Below are positions 21,771 through 32,383 of a DNA stretch of 64,000 nucleotides, piece after piece. Origin of the DNA: Gentiana macrophylla (lineage: Eukaryota; Streptophyta; Magnoliopsida; Gentianales; Gentianaceae); contig JAOBSW010001122.1 in assembly GCA_026214975.1 (NCBI GenBank), positions 1 through 64,000 on the forward strand. The letters are read 5' to 3'. Both the position numbers and the translations under genes were made by a program. Position 1 is the stretch's first letter; each line of letters begins with the position of its first letter. The notes beneath the pieces were generated by a model. That model did not search any database. It had not been told where the DNA came from and saw only the letters and a list, made by a program, of their open reading frames with translations.

Positions 21771-22465
21771 CCTACGACCACCCATTCTATTATCACCCAC
21801 CATACCTCACCACTCTACCATAACATACATGCATTACCATACCAAAGCCAACACCAACCCACCTTGCTTCACCACCCACCCAACCTCATCCTGCCACACC
21901 ACCCACCTTACCCACCTTCCTCTGGCCATACCACCACGTGTTTTGTCGATTTCCATTTCATTACATCTCATTCCATTAAAAAAAATTGAAAAAACAATTC
22001 TCAATAAACATCTGAACGACAATAATTACATCAGGAGGAGGGGATGAGCCCCAATACCTTGTACAAGCATTTTTAAGCTAATACTAGCTACGACATGAGC
22101 CGGGTAATTACAAGATCTTTTAAATTCCATTAATTTTCGAAAGTCATGATAATAACTTTTTTATTCATTTACCTTATAATCATTCATACAATTGAATGAA
22201 GTGATTTTCATTCCATTTTATTCTTCGAAACAAACAAGCCATAAGCATGCGAACTAGGCCAAAGATACAGTGCTACTTAAGATAACAAAGAAACAACGTA
22301 CTTTCCTTAAAATGAATCGACTTTCAAATGTTTTATCGAAATAATCAAACAAAGAGCTAAAGTTGCAAATTTGACTATTATCGTCTATGAAAATTGAAAA
22401 CTAACTCGGTAACGGTTTAAGCACGGAAAAATTAGAATGTAACAGTGTAAAAATATTGTATCAGA
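21771..22465. other. intergenic, nothing recognised
   Basis: CCA-rich to about 21950, then AT-rich. No gene or clear element ends. Confidence 0.45.
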
Positions 22466-22624
22466 CAGTGGCGGACCCATAATTTTTTTCAATGCAATCG
22501 TAAATATTTAACACACTAAATAATTTTTCACGGTCCGAAATATTTTCTATAGGTAAAATGCAGTGTATTTTTATTTTTAGCGGGGTCCGTGGACCACCCT
22601 TAGGTGGCTTTAGATCCGCCCCTG
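22466..22624. mobile_element. hAT MITE, 159 bp
   Basis: Ends CAGTGGCGGACCC and ATCCGCCCCTG, with a perfect 8-bp target duplication GTATCAGA (22458-22465 and 22625-22632). Confidence 0.9.
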
Positions 22625-22632
22625 GTATCAGA

Positions 22633-25088
22633 TATCATGTATTATATACATCATTTTTTCTATTATTTTTTAACGTAATAGAAACATGTATGATAGAGTA
22701 CAATATTTCTACGTATCATAAAGTTTCTAACAGTGTAAATTGGGTATTGCTATTGATACGATCATTCAACCACAATGAGTGATTCAATCTGATTTTACAC
22801 GATTGATCATCAATAACCTACATCATTATGAATGTGTTACTTATGATAATTAATTAATGATATGTAAAATCAATTTGTGTTTCAATAGTTAGTTGTTTCA
22901 GACTTTCAATGGCCTTACTCGTGCATGTAAATTTGGCTTGCCTAAAGGCTAAAGACACGGCTTTAAAATTCACTGTTAACAAATGTGGACAATAATTATG
23001 TTATTCTCCTGTTTAGTATGTGCCCTTGTTTAGTACCTATCACTCCGATGAAAGCAAAAACACGCATGTCTCCCACTCCATTATATATATAGTTGACCTA
23101 ACTATTACTATATCACAAATTCATTGCACATACTCATCCCAAAACCGTTCAGAAATGCTACCGACATGGGCGGCTCTAGGATTATTGTGACACTTGGTGA
23201 TGATCAAGAACTACACACATTGTATTACAGTTTCTAACGATTATATAAAAAATATATGAATATTTATGGGTCAAGGGTAATTATTTGAACTTTTTAGCGG
23301 GTCGATAAGTAGATATTAGCGAGGGCCAGACTCGCTTTTATCGACGCAAGATCGTTCCCGAACCAGTTTTTAGTTGAAATTGTTTATTTTTAAACATACT
23401 TATTGTTAGATATTTTTTCATAAATAAATATTTTGGTTATCGTTTGCATCTGAGTTGCGTGCACGAATTAATGTTATCGCAACGAAGCGGGGTTCGACTC
23501 GATATGCATCGATTCATGAAGGGATATGCATTTTGGATACATGCATTTTCGAATCGATATGCACTTACCCTTTCGTACGTAAGGGTTGACGCTTTCATTC
23601 GGTGAACAATGATAACCATACCATTTTCGTGCAAGCGAGTCTCTCCATTCGTTTATGCAGACTTGCAACCGATAAAAGACATAAGTATGCATGCGAAAAT
23701 TCATAAGTTTGACAACATCATCAAAAAAACTTTGAGTGTCCTCATGTTTGATTCAAACAAGTCACTGTAGATATATATAATAAGTTTGTTTTATTTATTT
23801 TGTGTGTCCTTTTTTTTTATATATAATATAGATATATATAATAAATTAATAACATAGATAAAACCAAAAAAAAAAAAAACTTGTTTGTATATCTATTTTT
23901 TGGGTCAAGTAAATTTTTTTATCGGGACCTTTATCATTTGGAGCAAAAAAAAAATTGGGCTTTTTTTTTTTGAGAAGAGCAATGGCTTTTTCAGCCCTCT
24001 ATAAATTGTAGTAGTTTGGATGTTCACATTTAATTTCTCTATAAGTTTCTTTCACTTGTACGTACGTTCGATAATCATTTCTAATATACACATCATAGTT
24101 CCCCTTAATTTGCAAATTAATATTCATCAACATGTTGTACTTATTGAAGAGTGAGTGATGTCCATACAGGAACAAGTGAAGCTGCCAGCATGATCTATTT
24201 ATCCTCGGCCCGAATCTAAATGGAGTAAAAAATAATCGTGTTTTTTTTTTTTTTTTTTTATTTTTTTTTTTATCATTATTTTATTTATTGTTTGTTGGTA
24301 GAATCGCCATAAAAATGTTGTACCAAGCAGTATGCATTAATATATCATTTTATTTATATCTCTTTTCACCACACACATGCATCTAGTTAGGGCCGTCCTT
24401 GGTGTAGAAAGCCACAACATAGAATCCACCCCTACCCCGAAATCTACAATTTTAAGGGCTACGATTTATATGGGTGAGTAGTGTATTTCTTTGCGTTTAG
24501 ACTTTTTTTTTTTATACCTGAGCAGGGTTCGAACACTGATTTTTATGTCAGATTATAGTCTAGTTCACCACTAGATCAATAAACTAAGCCTAAATCATAT
24601 CAATTTTTTAACACCCTCAATCTCTTTTATACATAACCTAGTTGTTGCACATGAACACATCTGCATCCACGCGAACAAAAATTATAAATAAATTGAAATC
24701 TAATACATAGCATCTACCACGATGCACATCGGTTATATCATAAAATTTATACGAAATTATGTCCAAATTTTTTTTTATAAAAAATAAAATAAAATATATT
24801 ATAGATTCGGACCATAACTAGGTCATGCTCCGACAGCATCACTCCTTCCTCTTTGTGGGCCCAAAGATTCTATGCTAAGCACATAGGAGAAAGCCCAATA
24901 ACAGGTAAGCCATAATTTGGTTTGGCTGATTATCAAATGTTTTTTTTATTAGTCACGCTGGTTGCACCACAACAAATAACATAACAAACTTTTTTATATT
25001 GTTGTTTTTGATGAACATACATCATAATCAATGAATTCTATATTATTATCAATGGTGCAAAAGATTTTTCAACAATTGGAATAGAAGA
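22633..25088. other. intergenic, no gene seen
   Basis: AT-rich with poly(T) tracts (24241-24272), AT microsatellite near 23820-23850, and short hAT-like end motifs at 23167 (GGGCGGCTCTAGG) and 24392 (GGGCCGTCC) without partners. No coding region recognised. Confidence 0.5.
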
Positions 25089-25375
25089 TCTGTAGAAAAC
25101 ATAGGCCCAAACCCATATAAGAGAAGGTGCCTCATCCCCAAAACCTAGGTTGTGAGGTGAGGGAAGTCCATCTCTTAATATGGTGGTTTACACTATCACA
25201 AGTTCCCAATGTGTGATACTTTAACACGCCCCCTCAAGTGTGGGCCTGGGCACTCTTAAGGCCAACAAAGAGGCCCAACACTTGCACAATAATGGGGTGT
25301 CTCTGATACCATGTGGAAAACATAGGCCTAAGCCCATATAAGAGGAGGAGCCTCATCCCCAAAACCTAAAGATCA
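25089..25375 (-). mobile_element. TRIM-like LTR element, 5' LTR truncated
   Basis: Two direct repeats share AAAACATAGGCC, CCCATATAAGAG and GCCTCATCCCCAAAACCTA (25090-25145 and 25316-25372). Between them on the minus strand is a tRNA-iMet primer site (CCACATGGTATCAGAG, 25316-25301) and, next to the left repeat, a purine run (TTGAGGGGGCG). The right repeat stops early. A total core under 120 bp fits a terminal-repeat retrotransposon in miniature. Confidence 0.7.
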
Positions 25376-25546
25376 AGCGCTTACCAATTCTCCTAAAAGC
25401 TATAGCTGTTAAGGAAGGCGCTACTATATTTCTTATATCACTTTAACAAGATCAAGCCATTTCTTTCACACAAAACTTTGGGCCCTTAGCATTGGTAAAG
25501 TAATTAGAGATGATAGCATTGGTAAAGTTTAGGGAGGTTCGATCCT

Positions 25547-25690
25547 TGTGTGGTGTCTCCACGCGTGTCGAGACATCGTGTGGAGACATACACAACACAC
25601 AGTTTCATTCTGTTTTTAACTGTATGGTTTTGATCGTTTCATCCGTCACTTTACCTCAAAATCCCTCATCACACAATAACTTCCTTAAAG
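25547..25690. repeat. dispersed repeat, copy 1
   Basis: Resembles 49969-50113 (TGTGTGGTGTC, TTCTGT.TTTAA, TATGGTTTTGATCGTTTCATC, CCTCA.CACA.AATAA). Family unknown. Confidence 0.5.
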
Positions 25691-26320
25691 TTTAGTCGGC
25701 TGACAAAGTAGTAGTGAAAGAAGTGAAACGACAAAAGGAATGTTAACCTTAAATTAAGTCATTGGAGAACGCTAAAATGCAAGATATTTATATGTTTGAG
25801 GTGATAATACAATTGTTTAATGTGACTCTGTACCATATGACTTCATGTCGTTAGTTTAAATACACAACTATGAAAAAGATTATAAAAATATAGAGAGATC
25901 TCTTTACAATATTATAAGTTATTAATTTATTTTATTTAGTTGTAAGACTATTGACTGACAACTTAGATCGATGCTAATGTCTCCTTTTTGCAGCAAATTC
26001 TGTGTAAAGAAATATTTGATATAACGTCATGTATCCAGAAAGTTGCTTATCTAATTAAAAAAAATTCTTAGATAGGAAGTCCTTATTAGATTCGGTCGTC
26101 AGATATGCGCCGTGTGTATTTAAAAACAAAACTGTCTCCCTCAATTAAAAAATGTCCGTATTTTAGAAATAAATTGTCTTATTAAAAGTATTATTTTATA
26201 ATACCAATACACGTTTTAATGTTTTTTTTTCATTAACCTTAGTTCAACATTTATTTATTGCATTTCTTTCACATTTCAAAATTAACATTTATTATAGAAT
26301 GAAAGGTAAATATGTCTATC
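25691..26320. other. intergenic, nothing recognised
   Basis: AT-rich, no gene or element ends. Confidence 0.5.
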
Positions 26321-27019
26321 CAGGGGCGGACTTATAGAGGGGCAAGGGGGGGCACGAGCCCCCCCTTAAATTTTCCGAGAAATTACTAAAATAAATTTTC
26401 CTCTTCAGTAATATGTTGCAATTGATGTAATATATATTATATGTTCCTTACAAAGCACAATTTGTGTATCTGGTGTAGTGGTCCAGTGTTGATAGTGAAG
26501 GCGAAAGGTTGTGAGTTTGAATCCTCCTTCCTCCCTATTTTTGGGAAGCATTTTTGTTTTTTTTTATTTTACTCAAAGTTTACTATATTAAATTCCAAAT
26601 TCCTCATTTTTTTTACTCAAAATTTCAACACTTCTTTTCCCAAGTTTACTATATTAAACTTCAGATTTTTAATTTTTTTTACTCAAAGTTTCAACACTTA
26701 TTTTCTCAAGATTTCTGAACATTTTAAAAAGATAATTGATATGACAATCCGAAAATTTGTAAACTTATTTACTTTGTTAATCTTTAGATTGTTTTTATCA
26801 CAATTATTAATATGAAAAACAATATAATCAATGTCTTTTATAATATAAACCCACAACAACTTTCACATTTGTATATTACTAAAAAAAACTTTCACATCTG
26901 TATAAACCTACAACAAATTTCTTATATGTATCTACGGAAAAAATAATTAAACACTTTTTCCACGACAATTAATTTTTAGAATTCCACCCCCCCAAACTAT
27001 AATCCTGGCTCCGCCCCTG
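26321..27019. mobile_element. hAT-type element with tRNA-like core, 699 bp
   Basis: Ends CAGGGGCGGAC and GGCTCCGCCCCTG, with a perfect 8-bp target duplication TGTCTATC (26313-26320 and 27020-27027). Internally, 26470-26525 has a perfect A-box match (TGGTGTAGTGG) and a near-B-box (AGTTTGAATCC) about 45 bases later, as in a tRNA-derived Pol III promoter. The rest is AT-rich with tandem variants of TTTACTATATTAAA. No transposase. Confidence 0.88.
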
Positions 27020-27027
27020 TGTCTATC

Positions 27028-27768
27028 TATCTATTAATATGTTTTCGAAGGTGTGTAAAATTAATTACCCGATTACCCGCATCTAATCCGACCCAAATCC
27101 ACATTAACACGACACATTGATAGCCATAAGAGATAAAAAATAAAAATAAAAAAATCTTTGTGACATTAATGGTTGCAATTAGTAAGAAATAATTGTCACA
27201 TTAATGCTTGAAATTCATTCTTCGTGGAAAAAAAATCCGCACGTTCCAAATCAATGGTTTCATTGTCAATCCAAAACTTATGTGAAATTTAGTGCGCCAT
27301 TAAATCCCTAAAAAATCCATAAACTCCATATTTTTGTCTCATAATTCATAATCCCAAACACCTTAACCTTTTTTTCAGCAACTATCAAAGTTGTGCCGAT
27401 TTTGAAAACCTATTCATCCCTATCAAATCAATTCGAACTTCCCGAAAGTCCTATAATGTGAGTTCAGGAAAACGATTCATTTGATGAGACAAAATTGCAC
27501 ATCATCTTCTTCTAAAATAAATAAAAACATATTTTTTATGATCAAATCAAACTCGGTGAATTTTCTTTACTAATCGGAGCGGAAGATGTCTCATCCATTT
27601 ATATGGTGCGGTAAGGATTCATACCCTCATCTCCAAAGCAACTGTTGAAATTTTCGTTTGACTTACTTTTTGTGTGTATCGTGATAGTGATTTTTTTTTT
27701 GAGCTCCTCTAATCGAAGGATTTTGGTATGGGAGTTGTAATCTTTGTTATAGAGCTTGAAATTCTTTA

Positions 27769-27822
<54 letters not shown>

Positions 27823-28316
27823 TCGGTTATTTGTTTAGCCTTCTCTGCTGGGATGATAATTTATAATTAGTACAAAATTGAGGCCTCTTACGTATACGTA
27901 ATCAAAGAACATGTTATATATGCTAAATGGATATACTTTTTCATTTCATGCATCCATCATTAGGATTTAATGCGTCATTACAAATCATTAGGAGTAAGCG
28001 GTGGAAATGGATGAATCATTTTCTTTTCTTTTTTATGTTGAATATTTTTTGCCAAAGCTTGAGAATCAGTTTGTAATTTTATGCACATCACATGTATGTC
28101 GTTAATATTATTTACTTCATCGAATATCATGTGATAACATTAATTTGGTGTTGTATATAATCATGTATATCAAAATGTTTTTACATTCTACATGTTTTTG
28201 ATTAATAATTCATATTTATGTGTTTATCTCATTTTATAATTGTATTAACCATTGCGTGTCATGATTAACTTACTGCTGAAACATACCCGTGCATGATGCA
28301 CGGGTTTTTAGGCTAG
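27028..28316 (+). mobile_element. Helitron-type element, 3' end clear, 5' end guessed
   Basis: The 3' end has a perfect 9-bp stem (ACCCGTGCA/TGCACGGGT, 28285-28305) with a 3-base loop, then 7 bases, CTAG at 28313-28316 and a flanking T, as in plant Helitrons. The start is a guess: a TC... sequence (TCTATTAATATG) follows the hAT target duplication near 27028. It contains an (ATT)n tract and no Rep/helicase, so it would be non-autonomous. Confidence 0.5.
27769..27823. repeat. (ATT)n microsatellite
   Basis: About 18 units of ATT, nearly uninterrupted. Confidence 0.97.
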
Positions 28317-28394
28317 TATAATACTGAATTACAACACATTAATTGAGTTTTTTAATTTGTGTGCACCACAAAAATCAGACATTTTTTTGTGGGA

Positions 28395-29060
28395 CTAGAG
28401 CGGTTCAGCTCGAGCTCGTTTAGCTCACGGGGTCGTTCGTTTGTTAAACGGACAAAAAAAATTTGTTTGAACTCGGCTCGTTTCAAAGATGAGATGTTCG
28501 AGCTCGTGTTCGAGCTCGGCGTTAAACTTATTGTTGTCTTCCAACTCGAGTTCAACTCAAGTTCGGTTCGTTAAGGTATAAAACATAAAGTGTAAATGCA
28601 AAAATAACAAGTTATAGATTAATATTACATATACCACGCTACAATAATCATTATAAAATATGTAACTATTATATAAAATTAATCTATAATCTCAATTAGA
28701 TGAATCAATGACTTATCATAGTTTGAGTTAGGGTTACGTTCACGAACATAATCGAACATTCGCGAACCAAGCTCGTATTCGTTCGTTAAGCGAACGAGCC
28801 TACGATCATGTTCGAGCTCGGCTCGTTAAGGTAAACGAACAAACGATCGCGAACACTAACGAGCCTAACACGAGATTGTTCACGAATGGCTGTGTTCGTT
28901 AACAGTTTTATGTGGGACAAAGGTAGTATACATTGTGGTAACATAATCTAATTAAACAAGTCGAGCTTAAACGAACATGTTACATGCGTTTGTTTGACAT
29001 GAATGAGTCAAACTTGAACAAACGATCGTTTTCTTTTGATAAACACGAGTTGAGCTGAAG
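28395..29060. repeat. AGCTCG/CGAAC-rich non-autonomous element
   Basis: Dense repeats of GAGCTCG and GTTCGTTAA/TTAACGAAC in both orientations. Similar motifs recur at 38200-38400 and 44510-45060. This resembles subterminal repeats of plant DNA transposons, but I could not fix the ends or a target duplication. Confidence 0.5.
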
Positions 29061-29538
29061 CTCGATTACAAAATTAAACGAGCAAATTATTTATAGGTTT
29101 GAACAAATATTTCACTTCTTTGTTAAACAAATAGTTTTGAGTTTTTTTTTTTTTCCTTCTTCATTCCGTAAGATAAACAAATTCAAATACAAACCTGATA
29201 TATGCAACCAATTATAGGGTCAATAATTTAATTTTTGATGGTTTAATAATTGATTATATTTATACGGTTGATCGCCCCATATAGGCCTAAAGGTGCACCC
29301 GCCCAAGCGTAATAAAGCCAAATTATGTGATATATATGTAATTTTTGGGGCCGCGAATTTCTGAGCGAAAAAAATAAGAGGTGTTGTAAATGATTTAAAA
29401 GCCCATATTGAACTATACATTATTGAAGATTCACGGGTGTTTGATGGCTCATCAAATATTCATTGATATTACTTGAATGACGTATTTATATTTAGGCGAC
29501 AGATCATAGTCGATCTATTAGGACATCACACTTTAAAT
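29061..29538. other. intergenic, nothing recognised
   Basis: AT-rich, no gene or element ends. Confidence 0.45.
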
Positions 29539-29552
29539 GATTTTTAACCCTT

Positions 29553-29944
29553 TTTTTTTTTTTTTTTTTTTCAAACCTGTAATTTTATTCAATATAAAAA
29601 TTCTGAGTTTGTCAGCCACCAGTCTGCCTCTCAACACCTTTACGTCGTGATGTATGGATTCTACCTCCTTAAAACCCTGCACCATAAAACCAGGGGAGAG
29701 AAAAAGACAGATGCTAGGGAAAGAGTATAGACCCTATCCTATACATTGGCAAAAAAAAAACCGTCCAGAAAACTAAAAGAAAGGTGATCTACAAATTACC
29801 CAAACCAAGCCTATTACATCAAACAAAACACCTAAAAAACAGGAAAAGAAAATAAAAACTGGGATAATCCGGTGCTTCAAGAAAGTCTCAGAGCTGGTTG
29901 TTGCAAGCAGTCACGTAAAACCAACAGGCCAAGAGTACCACGCA
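29553..29944 (-). mobile_element. poly(A) retroposon (LINE tail or retrocopy)
   Basis: Flanked by a perfect 14-bp duplication GATTTTTAACCCTT (29539-29552 and 29945-29958). On the minus strand it ends TTGAATAAAATTACAGG then a long A tract (seen as T at 29553-29571), so it was made by target-primed reverse transcription. The 390-bp body has no domain I can name; it may be a truncated LINE 3' UTR or a copied mRNA. Confidence 0.82.
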
Positions 29945-29958
29945 GATTTTTAACCCTT

Positions 29959-30884
29959 CTACCTATTATTTTTTAGGCTATAAATATTATACTGTTGTAT
30001 CAATATTATCAATGCAATACAATCGTTTTTATATTTCTCTAGTATAAATGAATAAGATTATAATTAAAACAGTATCTAAAAAGACTCGGTCATCACTCAT
30101 CAACATGATAAGACTCATTAATAAAATCAAGAGATAAGTGAACAGAGCAGGTATATATTTGGCAGATAAATGACATATATATAGTGTACGTTCAGGCAAC
30201 GGCTCCTGCACTGCATCTGCATCTGCATCTGCATCTGCGATTCTGCATGCAGTAGTTGGAGCACACAAAACGAGTAAACAGAGACAGAGAATAATAATAA
30301 GGGCCGGGCCGGGGGGAATGAAGAAAGATGGAGATGGGAGTTGTTACTTATGTATGGTGTAGAGAGTGGTTGCCATGTGCTTTAGGCATTGCTCCCATGG
30401 GGTGGCCATTTGGGATTGGCACCCTTAGCTTCAACCCGTTTCCCCAAAACCTTTTTTTATTTTTTTTATTTTAACAACAAAATGGAAAACAATATATTCA
30501 TCCATTTATCCACCACTTTTATCATCTCATAAGTTTATATCATCAAGGAGGAAACTAGAAATTTATACTCGGATAAGTTGGTAGTATTTTAAACTGGTGG
30601 GACGGCCTGGATGAAAATTTATTGATGGGTTAATTAAACCAAATTATCTAAAACATTTTAGTATACATATTTCCTTCTTAATGATGGGTTGGGCTTATAG
30701 CCCCCCTAATGATATACTATCTTGGTTTCGTTTTAGATCATGTAAGAATCATTATTATTTGATATATGAATATCATCATAATCACTAATGATGATAAGAG
30801 TGTCAAGTGAATATATATCACCACCCACTAAAATTGTAATATCTCGCATTAAAAGGATATGAAAATTATTATTACGTATATAGG
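29959..30884. other. intergenic
   Basis: Contains a (GCATCT)n run at 30210-30237. No gene recognised. Confidence 0.5.
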
Positions 30885-31265
30885 AATTTTTTTTTTTTTG
30901 AAGGAATGTATTTTTTTTATTAAGCAATATCCACCAAACAAGCGGCTAGAACATCACCCGGGGGCAAGAAGCCTTACAAGGTGCGGGAAGTAACATACAA
31001 ACCATGTCTAGCTAAAAGCCATGTCTAGCTAAAAGATTTGCAGGAACATTCCCTACACAACGGACAAAGGAAAACGAGACAGATGCAAAACTAGCCACAA
31101 GAGCCAAACAATCCCGAAGAAGACAACCCTGAGCTATGAGATCTTCCTCTGGCCGTCGAAGTCACGAGATGCATGCCAAACAATCACTTTCCACCTCAAG
31201 CAGCTAAATTCCTAGGTGCACTGCCTCCTCCAAAGCCAAGTAAATAGCCATGAGGTCCTCATGAC
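30885..31265 (-). mobile_element. LINE (L1-type) RNase H tail fragment
   Basis: The minus strand reads DLMAIYLALEEAVHLGI, stop, LEVESDCLACIS, stop, LRRPEEDLIAQGCLLRDCLA and SFSFVRCVGNVPANL: an RNase H domain of plant L1-type LINEs with two stops. It ends at T-rich sequence (30889-30920) that corresponds to a poly(A) tail. 11,011-31,043 side: a short duplication AGCCATGTCTAGCTAAAAG occurs at 31003-31035. Confidence 0.72.
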
Positions 31266-31879
31266 ATGGTCTAATGGTAAAGAGTTTGGGTGTTGTAATG
31301 GCAGCTGAACCGGGAGCAAAACAACACTTTACAACGTAAACGTGAGCAAAACAACACCTCGTGTAACTGGAATGAAGATTGACATTTGGATTGCTTTCCG
31401 TTTGGAATTTGATGTCCATACTTTTTGTGTAAAATTGTTTGTTAGAAATTGATCTTGCTGTGTATGCATCTCAAAAATTACTGTGTATTCATTTTCAATT
31501 TTTATGTTTTTCCATGCATTGCATAAAACAATTATTAAGAGTTTGAACAATTCTAAATTTTGAAACACTCCCTCTTGCTTATAATTTTCCCGTGCAAGAC
31601 TCTTTTTGCTGCCCCATTGATTCAGAATATTGGTTGGGAAACAGGCCTATGGAGACATAAACTCTCTCATTTTCACTTTATAACTAGCCATCAGTTTATT
31701 ACAAAAATGCAGCATAAATCCTAAAGAGTCCCTATATTGCTTTTAACAATATAAAGTCTTTGAATGCACTTACTCAAGCTACACGTAGGATTTGGAGGGC
31801 CTTTTTGGTTCACACCACTACATATGCTCTAATGAGGGGATCTCCAATCTGTTAAATGCTCCGAGGGTACTGTTTCATT
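31266..31879. other. intergenic, nothing recognised
   Basis: AT-rich without recognisable genes. Confidence 0.4.
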
Positions 31880-31945
31880 CATGGGTAAGCACATTGTTAT
31901 GTCAAAGCACTTTCATGGGTAAGCACATTGTTATGTCAATGCACA
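31880..31945 (+). repeat. short tandem duplication, period about 34
   Basis: CATGGGTAAGCACATTGTTA is repeated twice in a row with one difference downstream. Confidence 0.8.
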
Positions 31946-31999
31946 CATTCCAAGAATTCAACTTGCACACAAAATAGAGCTGGTGTGGCTACTTTTGCT

Positions 32000-32114
32000 G
32001 GTGTTGTCGATGTATATGTTTACAAAATATTTATGATTCAATTGTTTATTGTTGTTGGTGTTGTCGATGTATATGTTTACAAAATATTTATGATTCAATT
32101 GTTTATTGTTGTTG
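32000..32114 (+). repeat. 57-bp tandem duplication
   Basis: GGTGTTGTCGATGTATATG...TTTATTGTTGTT is repeated twice head to tail with no difference seen. Confidence 0.9.
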
Positions 32115-32349
32115 TGTGATACATCAACGATTAACAACCTTTTTATTTTTTATTTTTTCAATCATGTCCATTTATACAAGGTGTAAATGTGAATTGTTTT
32201 ATACGGTATACTCCTCCTTTATTTAGTACTCATTTTCAAATTCCGTAGTATTCTGTGTATTTTTTTAAACACCAATGGAACGTTATAAAACAATTCACGG
32301 AGTGGTGCATCAAAGTTCGGATTTTACTTAGATCGACTTTTTAAATATA

Positions 32350-32383
32350 ACGTTCTCCGTAAATCGCACGGGTTTCCTACTAG
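32350..32383 (+). mobile_element. possible Helitron 3' end
   Basis: CCGTAAATCGCACGGGTTTCCTACTAG followed by T resembles a Helitron terminus, but the stem is only 4 bases, so support is weak. Confidence 0.25.

Noticed and set aside
23437..23704. Overlapping frames on the minus strand with TCGATATGCA-type repeats
   Set aside because: Two frames share the same DNA, no domain, probably repeat-derived.
26460..26535. tRNA gene candidate inside the hAT element
   Set aside because: Boxes match but arms do not form a convincing cloverleaf; reported as a tRNA-like module only.
27769..27823. CRISPR-like repetition
   Set aside because: Pure (ATT)n microsatellite without spacers; the window is a plant genome.
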